DNA of 64,000 nt. Origin: Actinernus sp. WN-2022. Taxonomy: Eukaryota; Cnidaria; Anthozoa; Actiniaria; Actinernidae. A program made the translations under genes and the position numbers. Positions 1 through 11,076 of the stretch are shown in pieces (position 1 is the stretch's first letter; each line of letters begins with the position of its first letter). The notes under the pieces were generated by a model, which saw only the letters and a list, made by a program, of their open reading frames with translations, was not told the DNA's origin and ran no database searches. The DNA lies in the NCBI GenBank assembly GCA_030867875.1, contig JAOWCC010000019.1:105635006-105699005 (forward strand), written 5' to 3'.

Positions 1-316
1 GAAAGATCTTTTGAATTGATAGGGTCTAGTTAGGCTTCAAACCCAAATTTTCGGCTTTAAAAAAAACTTAGAAACATCCGTGCACTTGTCTTGGAAGGTT
101 TTATTGACGGAAGCCAAAACGCAGTTTGGCGTTCAGAAATGTAAAGTGCGAGTTTGCAGAATTATGAAAATCGCAGTAAATAAAGCAAGATGCTTATCGA
201 AAAATTCGCGTTAATTTAATGCATGTAAACCTAACTTTTGAAAAATTCGCGTCAATTTAGTGTAACGTAAATTTTCTTCGCGTTGTCAACGTGCATTGTT
301 AATTTCCTATAATAAG
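1..316. other. Non-coding stretch with a short direct duplication
   Basis: No gene seen. A 23-bp segment starting GAAAAATTCGCG occurs at 199-221 and again at 240-262 with two differences, so it is a small local duplication. Otherwise AT-rich and featureless. Confidence 0.4.
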
Positions 317-911
317 GTAGTCAAAGTAACCCCCCCCCCCCCCCCCCCCCCCCCAACCCGGGACAGGGTGCGGCAAATGTGGGGCAAGCGATCGCTTTTG
401 ACACGGTAGAGTGCCCCAGAGGGTGGGGGAAAATCGGTTATTTGATGCCCCACTATGGAGTGTGGGGCCAACGTGGGGCAAAATGTGGCGGGGAATTGTT
501 CATAGAAGACTGTCTCACAAGTACAATTTATATAGAAGACAGTCCATGCCACTGCAGACTTCTCTGTTCTACTTCCGTGTATAGTTCAGGACGAATTTCA
601 GCAATACTGTCACGTTGTTTGGCTTCTTCTGTGTTCAATCTCATTAGTACATGTAGATCAAGACCCTATTGAGCAATAAAAGACAGCCCAGACCACTGCA
701 AGCTAAAATGTGTGAAGTTTGTAAAACAAAAATGACTTATTTTTAGTGATTTGTCCCCTGGGGTGGGGGCATTTGCCTGCATTTACTGTCCACAATTGCC
801 GCAATAGGTGGGGCATTTTCTGTTTTTTGCTTTCCCTGTGAGGCAAAATCCCCACTAATCCCCACCCTATCCCGGGTTGGGGGGGGGTGGGGGTTTACAT
901 TGACTGGTGCA
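317..911. mobile_element. MITE with long inverted ends and a poly-C run
   Basis: The left end (AGTCAAAGTAACCCCC, a C run at about 331-354, then AACCCGGGACAGGGTG) is the imperfect inverted complement of the right end (CCACCCTATCCCGGGTT, a G run, then a segment ending ACATTGACT at about 855-908). The body has G-rich phrases such as GTGGGGCA. No transposase is present, so this is a non-autonomous foldback element. The family was not identified. Confidence 0.6.
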
Positions 912-1671
912 TAAAGGATCCATGGCCACCTGAAGATCGGCTGTTGGTTTACAGTACTAGAAAAGTTGTCACAGAAATTTAGTAGCCAACATGGCTAGTA
1001 AACAAGCAACTTCAACTCAATATATATATATATATATACTGTATATATCCCATGTAGCCAAAACTGAAAATCCACTAGTATTTGGCTAGTTGACTACCGT
1101 TAAGGTCGAGCCCTGAGGGGGTTATGCATGTCCCTGTCTGTGTTTCAAAACTCGGACAGTCTCGGGCATGTCGCTGTCGGAATTTCGTCTATATATTTTG
1201 TGCAAAAAAAATTCGTGAATTGGTTCTTCTACAAACACTGACATTGTTCAGGCCGACCCTGTTACTACTGCTCCGGCTGAGCTCCTGAGGTTTCCTCACA
1301 TCTCATCTCATATTTATTAATCCTTTTAGTCAAAGACTGTACAGGATGTTACAAAAAGGTCAAACGGCCATAGACCGGCCAATGATCTAGGACCTATGAC
1401 CTATGACTTGGAATATGCTTTCTGCCATGTGCTCATACAGAAACACTATCCTTGTGTGCGATACAGGAAACAGCCATGAGAATGATAACTTTAGAAAGAA
1501 ATATCATCTGAATATGCAAACATCTTTATATTGGACAAAAAGGCAAAAGAAGAGGAGTTACCGTCTTTTAATGATCACCTAAAGCACGTACAGGAAGTAG
1601 TTGCAAGTCGCGAAACAAGGCACGGAGAGGACGGGGAAGGTAAATACCAACGGTCCGGATATGACGTAATA
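912..1671. other. Intergenic stretch with a TA microsatellite
   Basis: No supported gene. A (TA)n run lies at about 1020-1039. An open frame of 85 codons from 1531 runs into the next hairpin element and has no recognisable domain, so it is not called as a gene. Confidence 0.4.
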
Positions 1672-1812
1672 GATCAAAAACGAGAGCTAGTGTTTTACCA
1701 GGGGGTCCAAACACCGAGAAAGATGAAAATACGAGGCCGCTTCGGCCGAGTACTTTTATTATTTCGAGGTGTTTGGATTCCCTGGTGAAACACGAAGCTC
1801 GAGTTTTTGATC
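1672..1812. mobile_element. 141-bp hairpin MITE
   Basis: The left arm from GATCAAAAACGAGAGCTAGT through TCCAAACACC is matched by the inverted right arm, GGTGTTTGGATTCCCTGG to TTTTTGATC. The centre carries a small inverted repeat of its own (CGAGGCCGCTTCGGCCGAG). It is almost all stem and has no coding sequence. Confidence 0.7.
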
Positions 1813-1932
1813 TGACTTCTCAAGCGAAAACAATACCTGCATTCATAAATCATTAGAAAGTATTGTTGCCTGGAATTTTATTGCATGCAATTATAGACTA
1901 CAAGGGTTGTGATTGTTATTTTGTCACGGTTC

Positions 1933-2062
1933 AACAAACGGCCCGATAGCGTAGTAGGCAAGACAGCGGACTAGTAGGTCAAGAGCAGCCATGAGGATGA
2001 CGGTTCGAGTCACTCTGGACACCGATTTATATTTCCGTCTTCTCCTTCACTTCTCCGTGTAC
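1933..2062 (+). repeat. tRNA-derived SINE-like sequence
   Basis: A box-A-like stretch (TAGCGTAGTAGG, near 1946) is followed about 60 bp later by a box-B-like stretch (GGTTCGAGTC, near 2001). This is the spacing and order of an internal RNA polymerase III promoter. The sequence does not fold as a proper tRNA, so a SINE or decayed tRNA is more likely than a working gene. Confidence 0.5.
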
Positions 2063-2098
2063 ATGTAAAGTCATACTTATTGCTGTAATCCTTGTAGC

Positions 2099-2391
2099 TT
2101 AATAGGCCCTTTGCAGCTAACAAATCACGTGGTTGTACTGGAGAGCAAAAACATTCTGACTTCATTTATTTAAAGGCCTTGTACGAGATCGGTATTGATA
2201 TTAGCAAAACCTGTTTGTAAATGCTATTTTCCACCTCCAATCGATTGTTGATCTTTCTAAAACAGCGTTTTTAAAGATAGCTTGCTCTCCAGCATCCATG
2301 GCAACGCCTTTACCATGGGGTCACGAGCTCGATTCATTCGTTAACGAAGTATTATATCAGCACGTGACTGTTAGCTGCAAAGGGCCTATTA
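2099..2391. mobile_element. Foldback MITE with AATAGGCCCTTTGCAGCTAA ends
   Basis: The left end AATAGGCCCTTTGCAGCTAA followed by CAAATCACGTG is inverted at the right end (CACGTGACTGTTAGCTGC, then AAAGGGCCTATT). About 30 bp of near-perfect terminal repeat surrounds unrelated filler. No coding potential. Confidence 0.7.
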
Positions 2392-2396
2392 GGTCC

Positions 2397-2486
2397 AACA
2401 CATGCATGAATCTTGATGCAATGAGAACACATGAACATCACTGGTGATGTTCCTAGTGTTTCATTGGGTATCAAGATTCATGCATG
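2397..2486. repeat. 90-bp inverted repeat (hairpin)
   Basis: CATGCATGAATCTTGATGCA at the left and its complement near 2466-2486 (ATCAAGATTCATGCATG) enclose a second small palindrome (CATCACTGGTGATG). Probably a miniature foldback element next to the previous MITE. Confidence 0.6.
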
Positions 2487-2489
2487 TGA

Positions 2490-3180
2490 CCAAATGCAGC
2501 CCTCTGATTGACTAAAAAGCTCATGAATTATTAATGAGTTTGAGAATGTTCCAAGAACAACAAGACAGTCACTCCGGATTGTCCTAGATTTCCTAACAAG
2601 TCTGCAACACCATGCATGATGGAGATTGGTCAAGAGCACCTTCCTGGTGGCATCTCGTTTGAGAGCATGACCACCCTAAGTGTGGAAAGCTTTGAGGGTA
2701 TGCGTCAAGTCAAAACTTTATTTCGACACGGTGATCTATCAGGTTAACTATACAAAAATATTAAAAGATATAAAATACCACAATTTAAAAAAAAAAATTC
2801 TAGCGCTAATTATAATGCCTAAAACTACTGATATGTACATGTATGAAATATACAATATAATAAAACGAAAAATCCCTGTTTTACAAAGATGCCGTGCCGA
2901 CAATGATATGCCAACAATAGCAGGTTATGCATGCAGGAGAGTGTGGAAGACGACATGTTAGAAGCACTTCTCGAATATGCCAGAAACACTTCTCGCATTT
3001 CACAGAGCCGAATTCATTCTATCCTGAGAAAGTGATTAGGAGTGATAACTCGCGACCTAATAAGCAATCAAGTTCAAGTTTATTCTGCACTCTGTACTAT
3101 TTACAATGACTACAGTTACAAATACATTAATAATACATGTCAATTAAAATATAGAAATGTACATATTCTATATTGAGATC
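2490..3180. other. No recognised gene; AT-rich, possible retroelement tails
   Basis: Two TTTATT-headed, AT-rich stretches (near 2712 and 3079) look like the 3' tails of minus-strand retroposons, but no protein domain supports this. An open frame from 2680 lacks any recognisable motif and is left uncalled. Confidence 0.3.
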
Positions 3181-3930
3181 GTGCGCAGTGACCAAAGTAG
3201 CGTAGCTTCCGAGTTGGACACTGCCAATCATGAATTAGTGAAGAAATTGGAAATGCTGATGAAGACAGGAGAAGAGAAGAAGTGACGAGGGATTGTATCA
3301 GAGTACGGAAGAGGTGTCAGGCAAGCCAGTTTTCGTTGTAAGACAATTAAGAGTTAACAGGAACTCTTCCATATGCCCTGAGTATGCGCCCAACTGTCAT
3401 TTCGCCGTCATCAGCAGACCTTGACGTACGTAACTACGGCGTGCCATACAGTGGATGTCGGGAATGATGTGCGAGGTGGAAATGTGAGAGTCCAAATTCT
3501 TTACCATAAAAAAGATGTCGTCGCTGTAAGACACAATCGACGGAGGGAGGTATCACCCTACTGGTTAGTAAGTTCTATTACAGGACGTACACGTTGAGGC
3601 GGATAGTGGAAAGTATGTAGGTAACAAAGTGGCACTTAAATGGCTTAACCAGACCGGCAGAGGATCTCCTGGTATACACGTATGGTGAAGTCTCCAATGA
3701 AAAACTCCCCAAACTGCATTTTGGCAAAAGTACTTGGCTTCACAAGAAATGTCAATCTTTCGCCTGAGGAAGACATCAGGCTGTGCAGGATGGCGATGAC
3801 GAAGATAACATAAGCGAGGATGAGCAGGATATGGAGTTGGAGAGCGAAGGAGTAACTCCTGAAGTGGCAGATTCGTCAGTTCCACCAAGACTGGAGGGTT
3901 ATCGGGAAGATGAACAACTCGTTTTATTTT
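3181..3930 (+). pseudogene. Degenerate coding-like stretch, family unknown
   Basis: Plus-strand translation gives short, hydrophilic, coding-looking pieces (for example ASELDTANHELVKKLEML near 3204) interrupted by several stops and frame changes. This is typical of an old transposon-encoded or host pseudogene. No domain could be named. Antisense open frames here (3565-3888) look like shadows. Confidence 0.3.
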
Positions 3931-4785
3931 AGGCTAAGCCATTTATTGTGAGCCTCAAGCAGTCGTGTGTCGCTGGACGTTCTACTGCTAGTGCGTAAGA
4001 GGAAATTCGGTTACAATTCCATTGCCGTTAGCGGCGCTTCGTATTTGCGTTTACCTGCGCTACTTCTGGAACCCGAGAGGACTCTTCTTAACAGGTGCGC
4101 CAACAACTTAATTGTTCCAGCCATTTGAATTTATCACTTAGACCTCGATAGAACAGACCCATTTTGAACGGCGTTCTAAAATGAAACTAATGGATCTTTT
4201 TTGCTAGTGACGTCAAATGCCGGTCACGTGGTGGTCTGAAACAAGACCAGAAAAGCTCCCTTGTTCACCGCTGTACAGCGCTTGGCTTTTCTCCTTTTTT
4301 TAGCCGATTTTCAAGCAGGATACTTTCGAAAAAGGTCTATTCACGAGGCGGCTTTTGATTCTACACATGACAATATCAACTTTGAACTTTGACACATGCT
4401 CCAGCCATATCGAAATACCTTTGAATATAAGTAAAAACATATACAGTTGTCTTTTTAAACTGACGACTATATAAATTGAAGGCAGTCTACATATATACCA
4501 TTGGCAAAAATAAATTTGAATACTCTTTTTCAGAAACTGTTAAGAAATATAGTGGAAAATAAAACTGAAAAACATTATATTCAGAAGGCTTTATTCTAAG
4601 ATTTCGGTGGATTACCCTTGTATAGCTTTGGCATGGCTGAACAACCACAGCTACAACTACAGCTACTTTTGCTTGAATGCTTTGGTATTTTACTCTAAAA
4701 TGTTGTAGTAATTGATTTTTTAAAGCTGTACGTTTATATATTTTCCGCTGAAACAATGAGAGAAAGCTTCGAAATAATTAGGGGG
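3931..4785. other. Intergenic, nothing recognised
   Basis: AT-rich sequence with no supported gene, RNA or repeat structure. Confidence 0.4.
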
Positions 4786-4864
4786 ATTTTGAAATCCACG
4801 AGTATGGAATTCGGAATCCAGCCTTAGGAATCCGGAATCCACGATGCGGAATCCAGAATCGAAG
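4786..4864. repeat. Short tandem repeat of GGAATCCA
   Basis: The motif GGAATCCA or a one-base variant recurs about every 10-16 bp, five times, separated by short variable bases. Low-complexity repeat. Confidence 0.55.
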
Positions 4865-4954
4865 ACCCTCTTTGATTACCTTACATGGGGCGAACACTTG
4901 GGACTATACTCCTCCATGCAATCACGCCACTGCATAGACGTAAACCGAACATAG

Positions 4955-6085
4955 AAAATCATATCGAGCGAAAATCAATAAATGTGTAGCCCTCGCCGAT
5001 GCACTGAAAGCAATAAGATATATACGAAGAAAGAGTATAGCCCCGAAGCGAAGCAACTCCGAAATACCCCGTCCAGGGACAGAGTAATGAAGGGTATTAG
5101 ATAACCCCATCGTAGAAGCTTTACACCGGGAAACCATACTGAAAATATCTTGCATGAAAAAAATATAAAGACAAAATTGTGCTATGTTATGCAAAAAAAT
5201 AAACTCTAACGAAAAACAGGGCAGTGTGATGTAATGGCCCAGAATACTCCTTAATGAAAAAAACATGTACATAGCGAAAAAAACATAGGTTCAGCGACAA
5301 CAACACCGTTCGCTCCTTGTAGTCGGCTAAATAGCGAAGCACATGTGCTCAACGAGAAACGTTAACTAACGTGTTAATTAAACTCGATGCTCATGGTTAC
5401 TTATGCAGTTGTGATACAGACGTTTCGCTTTCCCTACTTTGCGAGACACATGCAGTCGCTCCCCATAGCTTAAGAGCGAGACACAATAGACTCCTAGCTA
5501 CACAATACAACGGAGGCCCAAATGGGCGTGAACTAGGTATGGCAGTAGAGAATAGGATAATCATGTATGGCGTAATATATCGTTCAAAATTCTGTTCTAG
5601 GCACATAGCACAAAGAAAATAGCGAGACACTGGCAAGCGAGACCGAGACTCGCTCCCTAGTCTGAATAGCGAGACGCACTCGCCAACGAGACCGAGACTC
5701 GCTCCCTAGTCAACTAGCGAGAGAAACTCGCCCGCGAGACCGAGACTCGCTCCCTAGTCTAAATGGACACACTCGCATTCTAGCTAAGGAAAGTTAAGCA
5801 GCGAAACAATTCACTTGGCGAGACACACTCGCTTCCTTATACAGAAAATTGACGAGCCTATGGCGAAACATTCGCCTGGCGAGAGACACTCGCATTCTAG
5901 CTAAGGAAAGTTAAACAGCGAAACACATTCGCTTGGCGAGACACACTCGCTTCCTTCTTCAGAAAAGTAACGAGCTTAATTGCGAAACACATTCGCTTGG
6001 CGAGACACACTCGCATTCTAGCTAAGGAAAATTAAGCAGCGAACACATTCGCTTGGCGAGACCCACTCGCTCCCTAGCTGTATAA
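4955..6085. repeat. Array of GCGAG...CTCGC palindromic motifs with higher-order units
   Basis: GCGA and TCGC words are strongly over-represented from about 4965. From 5620 they form ordered arrays. Three units of 48-49 bp start CGAGACCGAGACTCGCTCCC at 5638, 5687 and 5735. A roughly 120-bp higher-order unit is marked by ACTCGCATTC at 5771, 5888 and 6009. Most units contain a small hairpin GCGAGACACACTCGC. It may be the subterminal array of a DNA transposon whose other end is not in the window, or a young satellite. There is no CRISPR logic here: the spacers are not unique. Confidence 0.65.
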
Positions 6086-6482
6086 TCCAATAGCGATACA
6101 AGATAAGAAATATAGGAATAATTATAGAATACCTCGTAAGTTCGATCATTCATAATTAATTTTCTCAAATTTTCAAAAAAAACTTCTAAAAACCTAACCG
6201 AAATATAGATGTATATATACACATATAAAGGAGAGACATGCTGATTATAAAATAACGAACGCTATGTAAGGCAATTTTGAACAACGAACCTGTCAAAACA
6301 GCTCCTGGAACAACGAATAAAAACGATATCAAACTTTTTCAGTGGCAAGATGAACAGGAGGTTAAATTAATGTAGCCTGAATAAGTGAATTTGGGCTGGT
6401 ACATCTGGTAGCGAGGATATATACGTATATATAGCTTGAAGCTTCGTCTCCTGGACAGCATTCTAGGGTCGAGGACCAACGT

Positions 6483-6524
6483 GGAGACGCAGAGATGGAG
6501 ACGCAGAGATGGAGACGCAGCGAT
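6483..6524. repeat. 14-bp tandem repeat, three copies
   Basis: GGAGACGCAGAGAT is repeated three times head to tail, the last copy with one change (GGAGACGCAGCGAT). Confidence 0.8.
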
Positions 6525-7249
6525 GAACGTGATGTTGAGCAATAAGCGTAGCAGCGGACCAACGTGGCTAGTTGACAAGACTAAAGAGGACTTGAACAAG
6601 GCGAGGCTCTATATATGCAGAAAGCGTCATCTGGTTACGTAACACATTTCTACGGACCGAATTCCGCATCCCCGGGTTGTGTAATAAGTATTAATATGGC
6701 CATTGTTTGCGGAGCTCCCGGTGAGAATAGTGGCGGGGAAAAAAGAAACGTGTAATTTTAACAAGAAATATAACGTATCTAAATAAATGCGATGATCAAT
6801 AATAACAATAAACAGAAACAAAGACCTAATTACACTCTTCATAGCATTGTGCTATTTAACTGACTGGTGGGGAAATACATTTGCAGGGAGTGCCTCTGGA
6901 AAATATCTACTGAACCTGCTTTAACTGCGCTTAATGGAAGATTATTCCACATTGGAATAACTCGCGGGGGAAAAGAAAACTTATACGCATTTATGTTAGC
7001 TGGAATATGCCGAAATTTATAAGGATGGTTCTAGCGTGTTCTATTATCAGCAACTTGAACAGAGTCGGGACAGTTTTATACATCATCGTTGCAATATTTA
7101 TGTATCTACGGCATTCTGTTCCAACCGACAGATTGGCGCATTGCAGTAACACTTGAATATCTATGTTGTATTGCTATATTTAGTCATGTTGTTCAACTAG
7201 TGTCGAATGACGCTCGCATTTCTCGACGCAGACTTCGACCGTGTAAACA

Positions 7250-7526
7250 CATTCCGGGCATATCCAACGTATATCCAAGCCGTGCATGTATAACACTGGT
7301 TTTGAGTGGAGTATTTCATGTCAAATTACTCAATGTCACGGATGAGCCAGTTGTTATTAACCACGGAAAATTCCTCGGGCACGTAGAGCAATTGACGGAG
7401 GTGTTGTGGTGTAGTAATGTGAATCTCCACGAGATAACTAGATTCTATCGTCAGTTCATTCGAAACATTTCAGAGCTAAGCCAACCATTATGTCAGCTAA
7501 CGAGGGACCATGTTCCATTCAAATAG
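7250..7526 (+). pseudogene. Gypsy pol fragment: linker and RT connection segment
   Basis: The reading frame open from 7089 contains VKLLNVTDEPVVINHGKFLG, which resembles the linker between protease and RT in gypsy polyproteins. Without a palm domain it then passes into ITRFYRQFIRNISELSQPLC, the RT-RNase H connection motif (Y-R-x-F-I). The join implies an internal deletion that removed the catalytic RT core. The frame stops at 7526 inside the region that continues, in another frame, into RNase H. Confidence 0.6.
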
Positions 7527-8006
7527 CACGAACAATGTTAAACAGGCGTTCGATAGCCTGAAGCAACTGTTACTGGAGAAACCGGTGCTCACATTTCCAC
7601 GCTGGAACCACACCTTTGTGATCGAGTGTGACACAAGCCAACACGCAGTAGGGGGAGTGCTTTCACAAGCAGACAGCGGGGGACGCAACCGGGTAATTGC
7701 CTACTATTCAAAGGCTTTGTCTGTCAGTCAAAGAAAATGGTCGACCACAGAAAAAGAATGTTTTGCACTTATTCAGGCACCACGGAAGTGGAGTGTCTAC
7801 TTACGAGCGAACCCTCTCACACTCTATACCGACCACAATCCCCTCATCTGGTTACGCAAGCAGAAAGATCCCCGAGGAAAATTTGCGCGCTGGACGGCTG
7901 AACTTGAACAGTTTGAATACTCCATTATCTACAAGCCGGCTGAAGCCAATGGTAACCAGCCTGCCTCAGAAGGAATCCAAGGTACGAAAATGCAGACTGC
8001 TCCGCA
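7510..8006 (+). pseudogene. Gypsy RNase H domain
   Basis: The frame encodes a gypsy RNase H. Visible blocks are FDSLKQLLLEKPVLTFP, VIECDTSQHAVGGVL (first acidic residue), YYSKALSVSQRKWSTTEKEC (second acidic residue in the TEKE block) and LTLYTDHNPLIWL (Asp of the TDH block). The C-terminal end, normally A-D-x-L-S-R, is altered and the frame then drifts. The order and spacing are those of pol polyproteins. No function is expected for this copy. Confidence 0.8.
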
Positions 8007-8036
8007 GAGTCGGATCATGATCCATTTGAAGAGCAC

Positions 8037-8865
8037 GTGCTGGCCACTTCAGAAGACGATTTCAAGACCACCCTCGTGAAGGAACAAGACCTTGATGTAG
8101 TTATAGGGCCTTGCCTGCGTTTAGTAAAAGACGGCAAGCCTGTCAAGCAGGGGCGCTTCAAAAGGGTGAGTCGACAACTGCAAGTAGAAGATGGAGTACT
8201 GACTAAAGCAGGGAGGCCAGTTGTACCGGCTAGCTTACGGCGGTTTGTTGTCGGTGAGCTCCACTCCGTAAGCCATGCCGGTGTGGATAAGACCTATTCA
8301 CTGTTGAACAACCGTTTCTACTGGGTAGGCATGTACAATCCAGCGACACGTGTACACAGGTCAAGCCAGCTTCGATGACACCCAAGGCCCCACTTGTGCC
8401 TATTGTTCCCGACGAACTCAACCCAATACGTGCCATTGCAATAGACATTGCAACGCTGCCCAAGACAGACGAGGGCTACCGATACTTCCTGCTGATTGGG
8501 GATATCTTCTCCAAGTACGTGGAAGCCGAACCAATGAAGGACCAAACTGCAGACACTGGTGAAAACGTTTTGGAAAGGCTGGGTCACTAGACATGGGTGC
8601 CCGACAAGTGTGCTGTCGGACCAAGGAAGAAACGTAGACGGCGCAACGATGAAGGCACTATGCGATCGGTTTGACATAATAAAGAGACGATCCAGCAGTT
8701 ATCACCCAGAGGGCAATGGGTTCGCAGAGCGCTCAATCAGATCCATTAAGCAAGTTCTAAAAGCGATCATTAATAAACGCATGGGCAGAGCTACTACCAG
8801 AGGTTCTACTTGGCCTACGGATTGCAGAGAATGCATCCACCAAGTGCTCACCGTTTGAAGTTGTT
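8037..8865 (+). pseudogene. Gypsy integrase: zinc-binding and catalytic core, frameshifted
   Basis: The first frame (8037-8378) carries the H-H half of the H2C2 zinc finger (LHSVSHAGVDKTYSLLNNRF). The Cys half is lost to a frame change. The core then appears in two frames: AIAIDIATLPKTDEGYRYFL (first Asp, 8375-8590), then TSVLSDQGRN (second Asp) and YHPEGNGFAERSIR (Glu, 8559-8858). The D, D and E catalytic residues are all still visible. At least two frameshifts break the integrase. Confidence 0.8.
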
Positions 8866-8883
8866 CATGGTAGAAATCCTCTT

Positions 8884-9426
8884 TTGCCGCAGGATGTACT
8901 GTGGGACAACCCAAGAGGAGAAACAGAGGAATCGGTAACTGCTCAGGTCTATGGAGAAGAAGTTCATCAGAGGTTAACCGAAGTCTTTCAGAAGGTTGCG
9001 GGTGCATTAGCCATCTCTTGTGACAAGATGAAGATAAGTTGCGACAAGAAGTTGAACATATCGGAGATTACATCTGGTCAAAGGGTGTGGATTAAACGCA
9101 AGTGGACAAGGAAGGGGCAACCAGAATCACTATCAACGCGTTGGTTAGGGCCCTGGGATGTCATCCGAAGGATGAACAACAGTGTTGATTATGAATTGTG
9201 GAAGGAAGCTTCGGGAGAGTTAGTGGTAATTCATCACAACAGAATCATGGGCAAACCATCACCACTGGAGGATAGAGCAGCTATCCACCCAAAACAAGGT
9301 TGGTGTTTTACCCCGCCCACAAGTCGACAGAGACGAAAGAGACAGGACAATGGTAACGCCGGGACAGGACCTATTAGGGGAAGAAGGGCGCCTGCACACC
9401 CCCCCTTGGATTATCACGCCAGGTAA
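8884..9426 (+). pseudogene. Gypsy integrase C-terminal region
   Basis: Open frame of 180 codons. It begins near the usual end of the integrase core and includes ISEITSGQRVWIKRKWTRKG and WLGPWDVIRRMNNSVDYEL, the GPW/Y-x-V block of gypsy integrase C-terminal domains. Its last part overlaps, in another frame, the start of the acidic repeat region. Confidence 0.65.
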
Positions 9427-9700
9427 TAATCCCACTGAAGAACAAGGACCGCCAGCACCAGCAGATGTTGATGCGGAGGCCGAGAAACAAGGACCGCCAG
9501 CCCCAGCAGATGCTGATGATGCTGAGGGACAAGGACCACCAGCAGATGCGGAAGCCGAGGAACAAGGACCGCCAGAACCAGCAAACACTGATGCGGAGGC
9601 CGAGGAACAAGGACCACCAGCCCCAGCTGACGACGCTGATGCGGAGGCTGAAGAACAAGGACCGCCAGCACCAGCAGACACCGAGATCAGCCAGCATACA
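9426..9700 (+). repeat. Pro/Ala/Glu-rich coding tandem repeat
   Basis: Six imperfect units of about 36-51 bp are anchored by ACAAGGACCGCCAGCACCAG. In the frame 9350-9793 they read as repeats of EEQGPPAPAD-DAEA. The array sits at the 3' end of the gypsy pol region and probably encodes a disordered tail. Long open frames on the opposite strand here are by-products of the repeat. Confidence 0.75.
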
Positions 9701-9899
9701 TCAGAAACGCAACGACGGTACCACTCCGGATTCGTGCACAAAGAGACCGAACCGATTTTGTCTGCTGGGATGAAATTCCCAATGACACGCTGAACTGTGT
9801 GAACACTTGCTACATAAGCACTGTATAATAGGCATTGGAGGAATGTTGTATTGCTATATTTAGTCATGTTGTTCAACTAGTATCATATGTCGAATGACG

Positions 9900-10302
9900 T
9901 CATTATCAACTTGTATTACACAGAGGCATGTACTTTTGATTCATAACTTCAAAGTTATAATACAAACAAGGTTAACAAATAGGTCTCATGGTCTTGAGTA
10001 ACATCTAGAATAATCATTACACACAAAGCGTAAGGCATTGACAAAGCGTATTAACATGAGGCATTGAATGAAGCGTAAGATAATTACAGAGCTATAAGTA
10101 TTTAGACTTACTTCAGCAGCTGGCAAGAAGTCCTGTCCAGGTGACTTGATGCCTACCTCGCTCGTGCTCCAATGTATAGATGTCCCTAAATATCGGTGTC
10201 GTGATTACTGCCATGATTAAGCTGTCTGCTTAATCGGTCTACCCCCGCGCGGACTTGGTCACGTGTTTTCCTAATCTGCGACGAGTCAGTAATATCACAG
10301 TA
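9900..10302. other. Possible remainder of the gypsy 3' LTR
   Basis: No gene. The sequence follows the LTR-like repeat and has short internal repeats (AAGCGTAAG, GGCATTGA). An LTR end could not be placed because no second full copy is in the window. Confidence 0.3.
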
Positions 10303-10344
10303 ATTTCACAAAATTCTCAGATAAAGAAAATAAACTTACCTTAA
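10303..10344. repeat. Left half of a palindrome interrupted at TTAA
   Basis: These 42 bases, ending in CTTACCTTAA, are the exact reverse complement of 12372-12413. Joined at TTAA the two halves would make one perfect palindrome of about 80 bp. Two foldback elements now sit between them. Confidence 0.85.
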
Positions 10345-11076
10345 AGGGATACCCGAGTGAAAAACACATTGGGGCTCAAAAGAATCTTCAACATGTTCTT
10401 TGTTCAGAAAATGTATTAAAATTTGATCAAATGTTTTTAGTATTAAGAACGAGCACCTCAAAGTTGGCCCCGCGAAGACATGGGCGCCGCCATCTTTGTT
10501 TGCATTTACGGAAGTGACGTCACTTCGTCCCACCAGCGTATCGCGGCTACTTGTCTTTGTATGATTTTCACACGCTCGGAATTAAAGTGGATATATTTTC
10601 ATCGAGATTGCAGAGGAATTCTTACAGAAACCGGAATTATGATGAAGACGACATTATGAGAAAAGTTCAGAAGACTGGGAGGAGGAAGAAAAGCATTGGG
10701 AAGGCGAGAAATTATCAGACGAACAACAAGGTCTCGTAACTGCCATTTAATAACAGCAAAACAACATGGCTTAAAAGACTCGAGTGACTTCTGAATAAGT
10801 ATAAGAACTACAATGTATGTGAGGTACAGTTAAGGCGTTTATCATCCTAAAAACACCTAATAAGTGAGAGAGTGAGAACGCTGGTGGGACGAAGTGACGT
10901 CACTTCCGTAAATGCAAACAAAGATGGCGGCGCCCATGTCTTCGTGGGGCCAACTTTGAGGTGCTCGTTCTTAATACTAAAAACCTTTGATCAAATTTTA
11001 ATACATTTTCTGAACAAAGAACATGTTGAAGATTCTTTTGAGCCCCAATGTGTTTTTCACTCGGGTATCCCTTTAA
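10341..11076. mobile_element. Foldback element A (TTAA-flanked, about 200-bp arms)
   Basis: The left arm 10341-10541 (TTAAAGGGATACCCGAGTGA and onward, through GGAAGTGACGTCACTTC) is inverted at 10879-11076. Both ends carry TTAA. The open frames on both strands in the arms are mirror images of one another. The loop (10542-10878) has no recognised protein. TTAA targets point to the piggyBac or Kolobok type of transposase, supplied in trans. Confidence 0.8.

Larger units (their letters stand above)
7089..9898 (+). mobile_element. Broken Ty3/gypsy LTR retrotransposon
   Basis: In order on the plus strand there is a protease-to-RT linker-like piece, the RT connection segment, RNase H, the integrase zinc-binding segment, the integrase core, the integrase C-terminus and a Pro/Ala/Glu-rich tail. 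The RT palm is missing. A roughly 38-bp direct repeat (GTTGTATTGCTATATTTAGT and onward) lies at 7163-7200 and at 9848-9885. The downstream copy follows a purine-rich TTGGAGGAA, as expected of a polypurine tract beside a 3' LTR, so the pair may be LTR remnants. Several frame changes and the deletion of the RT core make the copy dead. Confidence 0.8.

Noticed and set aside
1531..1788. 85-codon frame as a gene
   Set aside because: Its second half is one arm and the centre of a hairpin MITE.
5620..6085. CRISPR-like array
   Set aside because: The parts between repeats are themselves repeated and the genome is eukaryotic, so it is a satellite or subterminal array.
9259..9876. 205-codon open frame on the minus strand
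   Set aside because: Arises from the antisense of the Pro/Ala/Glu tandem repeat; no domain, and the plus-strand gypsy frame explains it.
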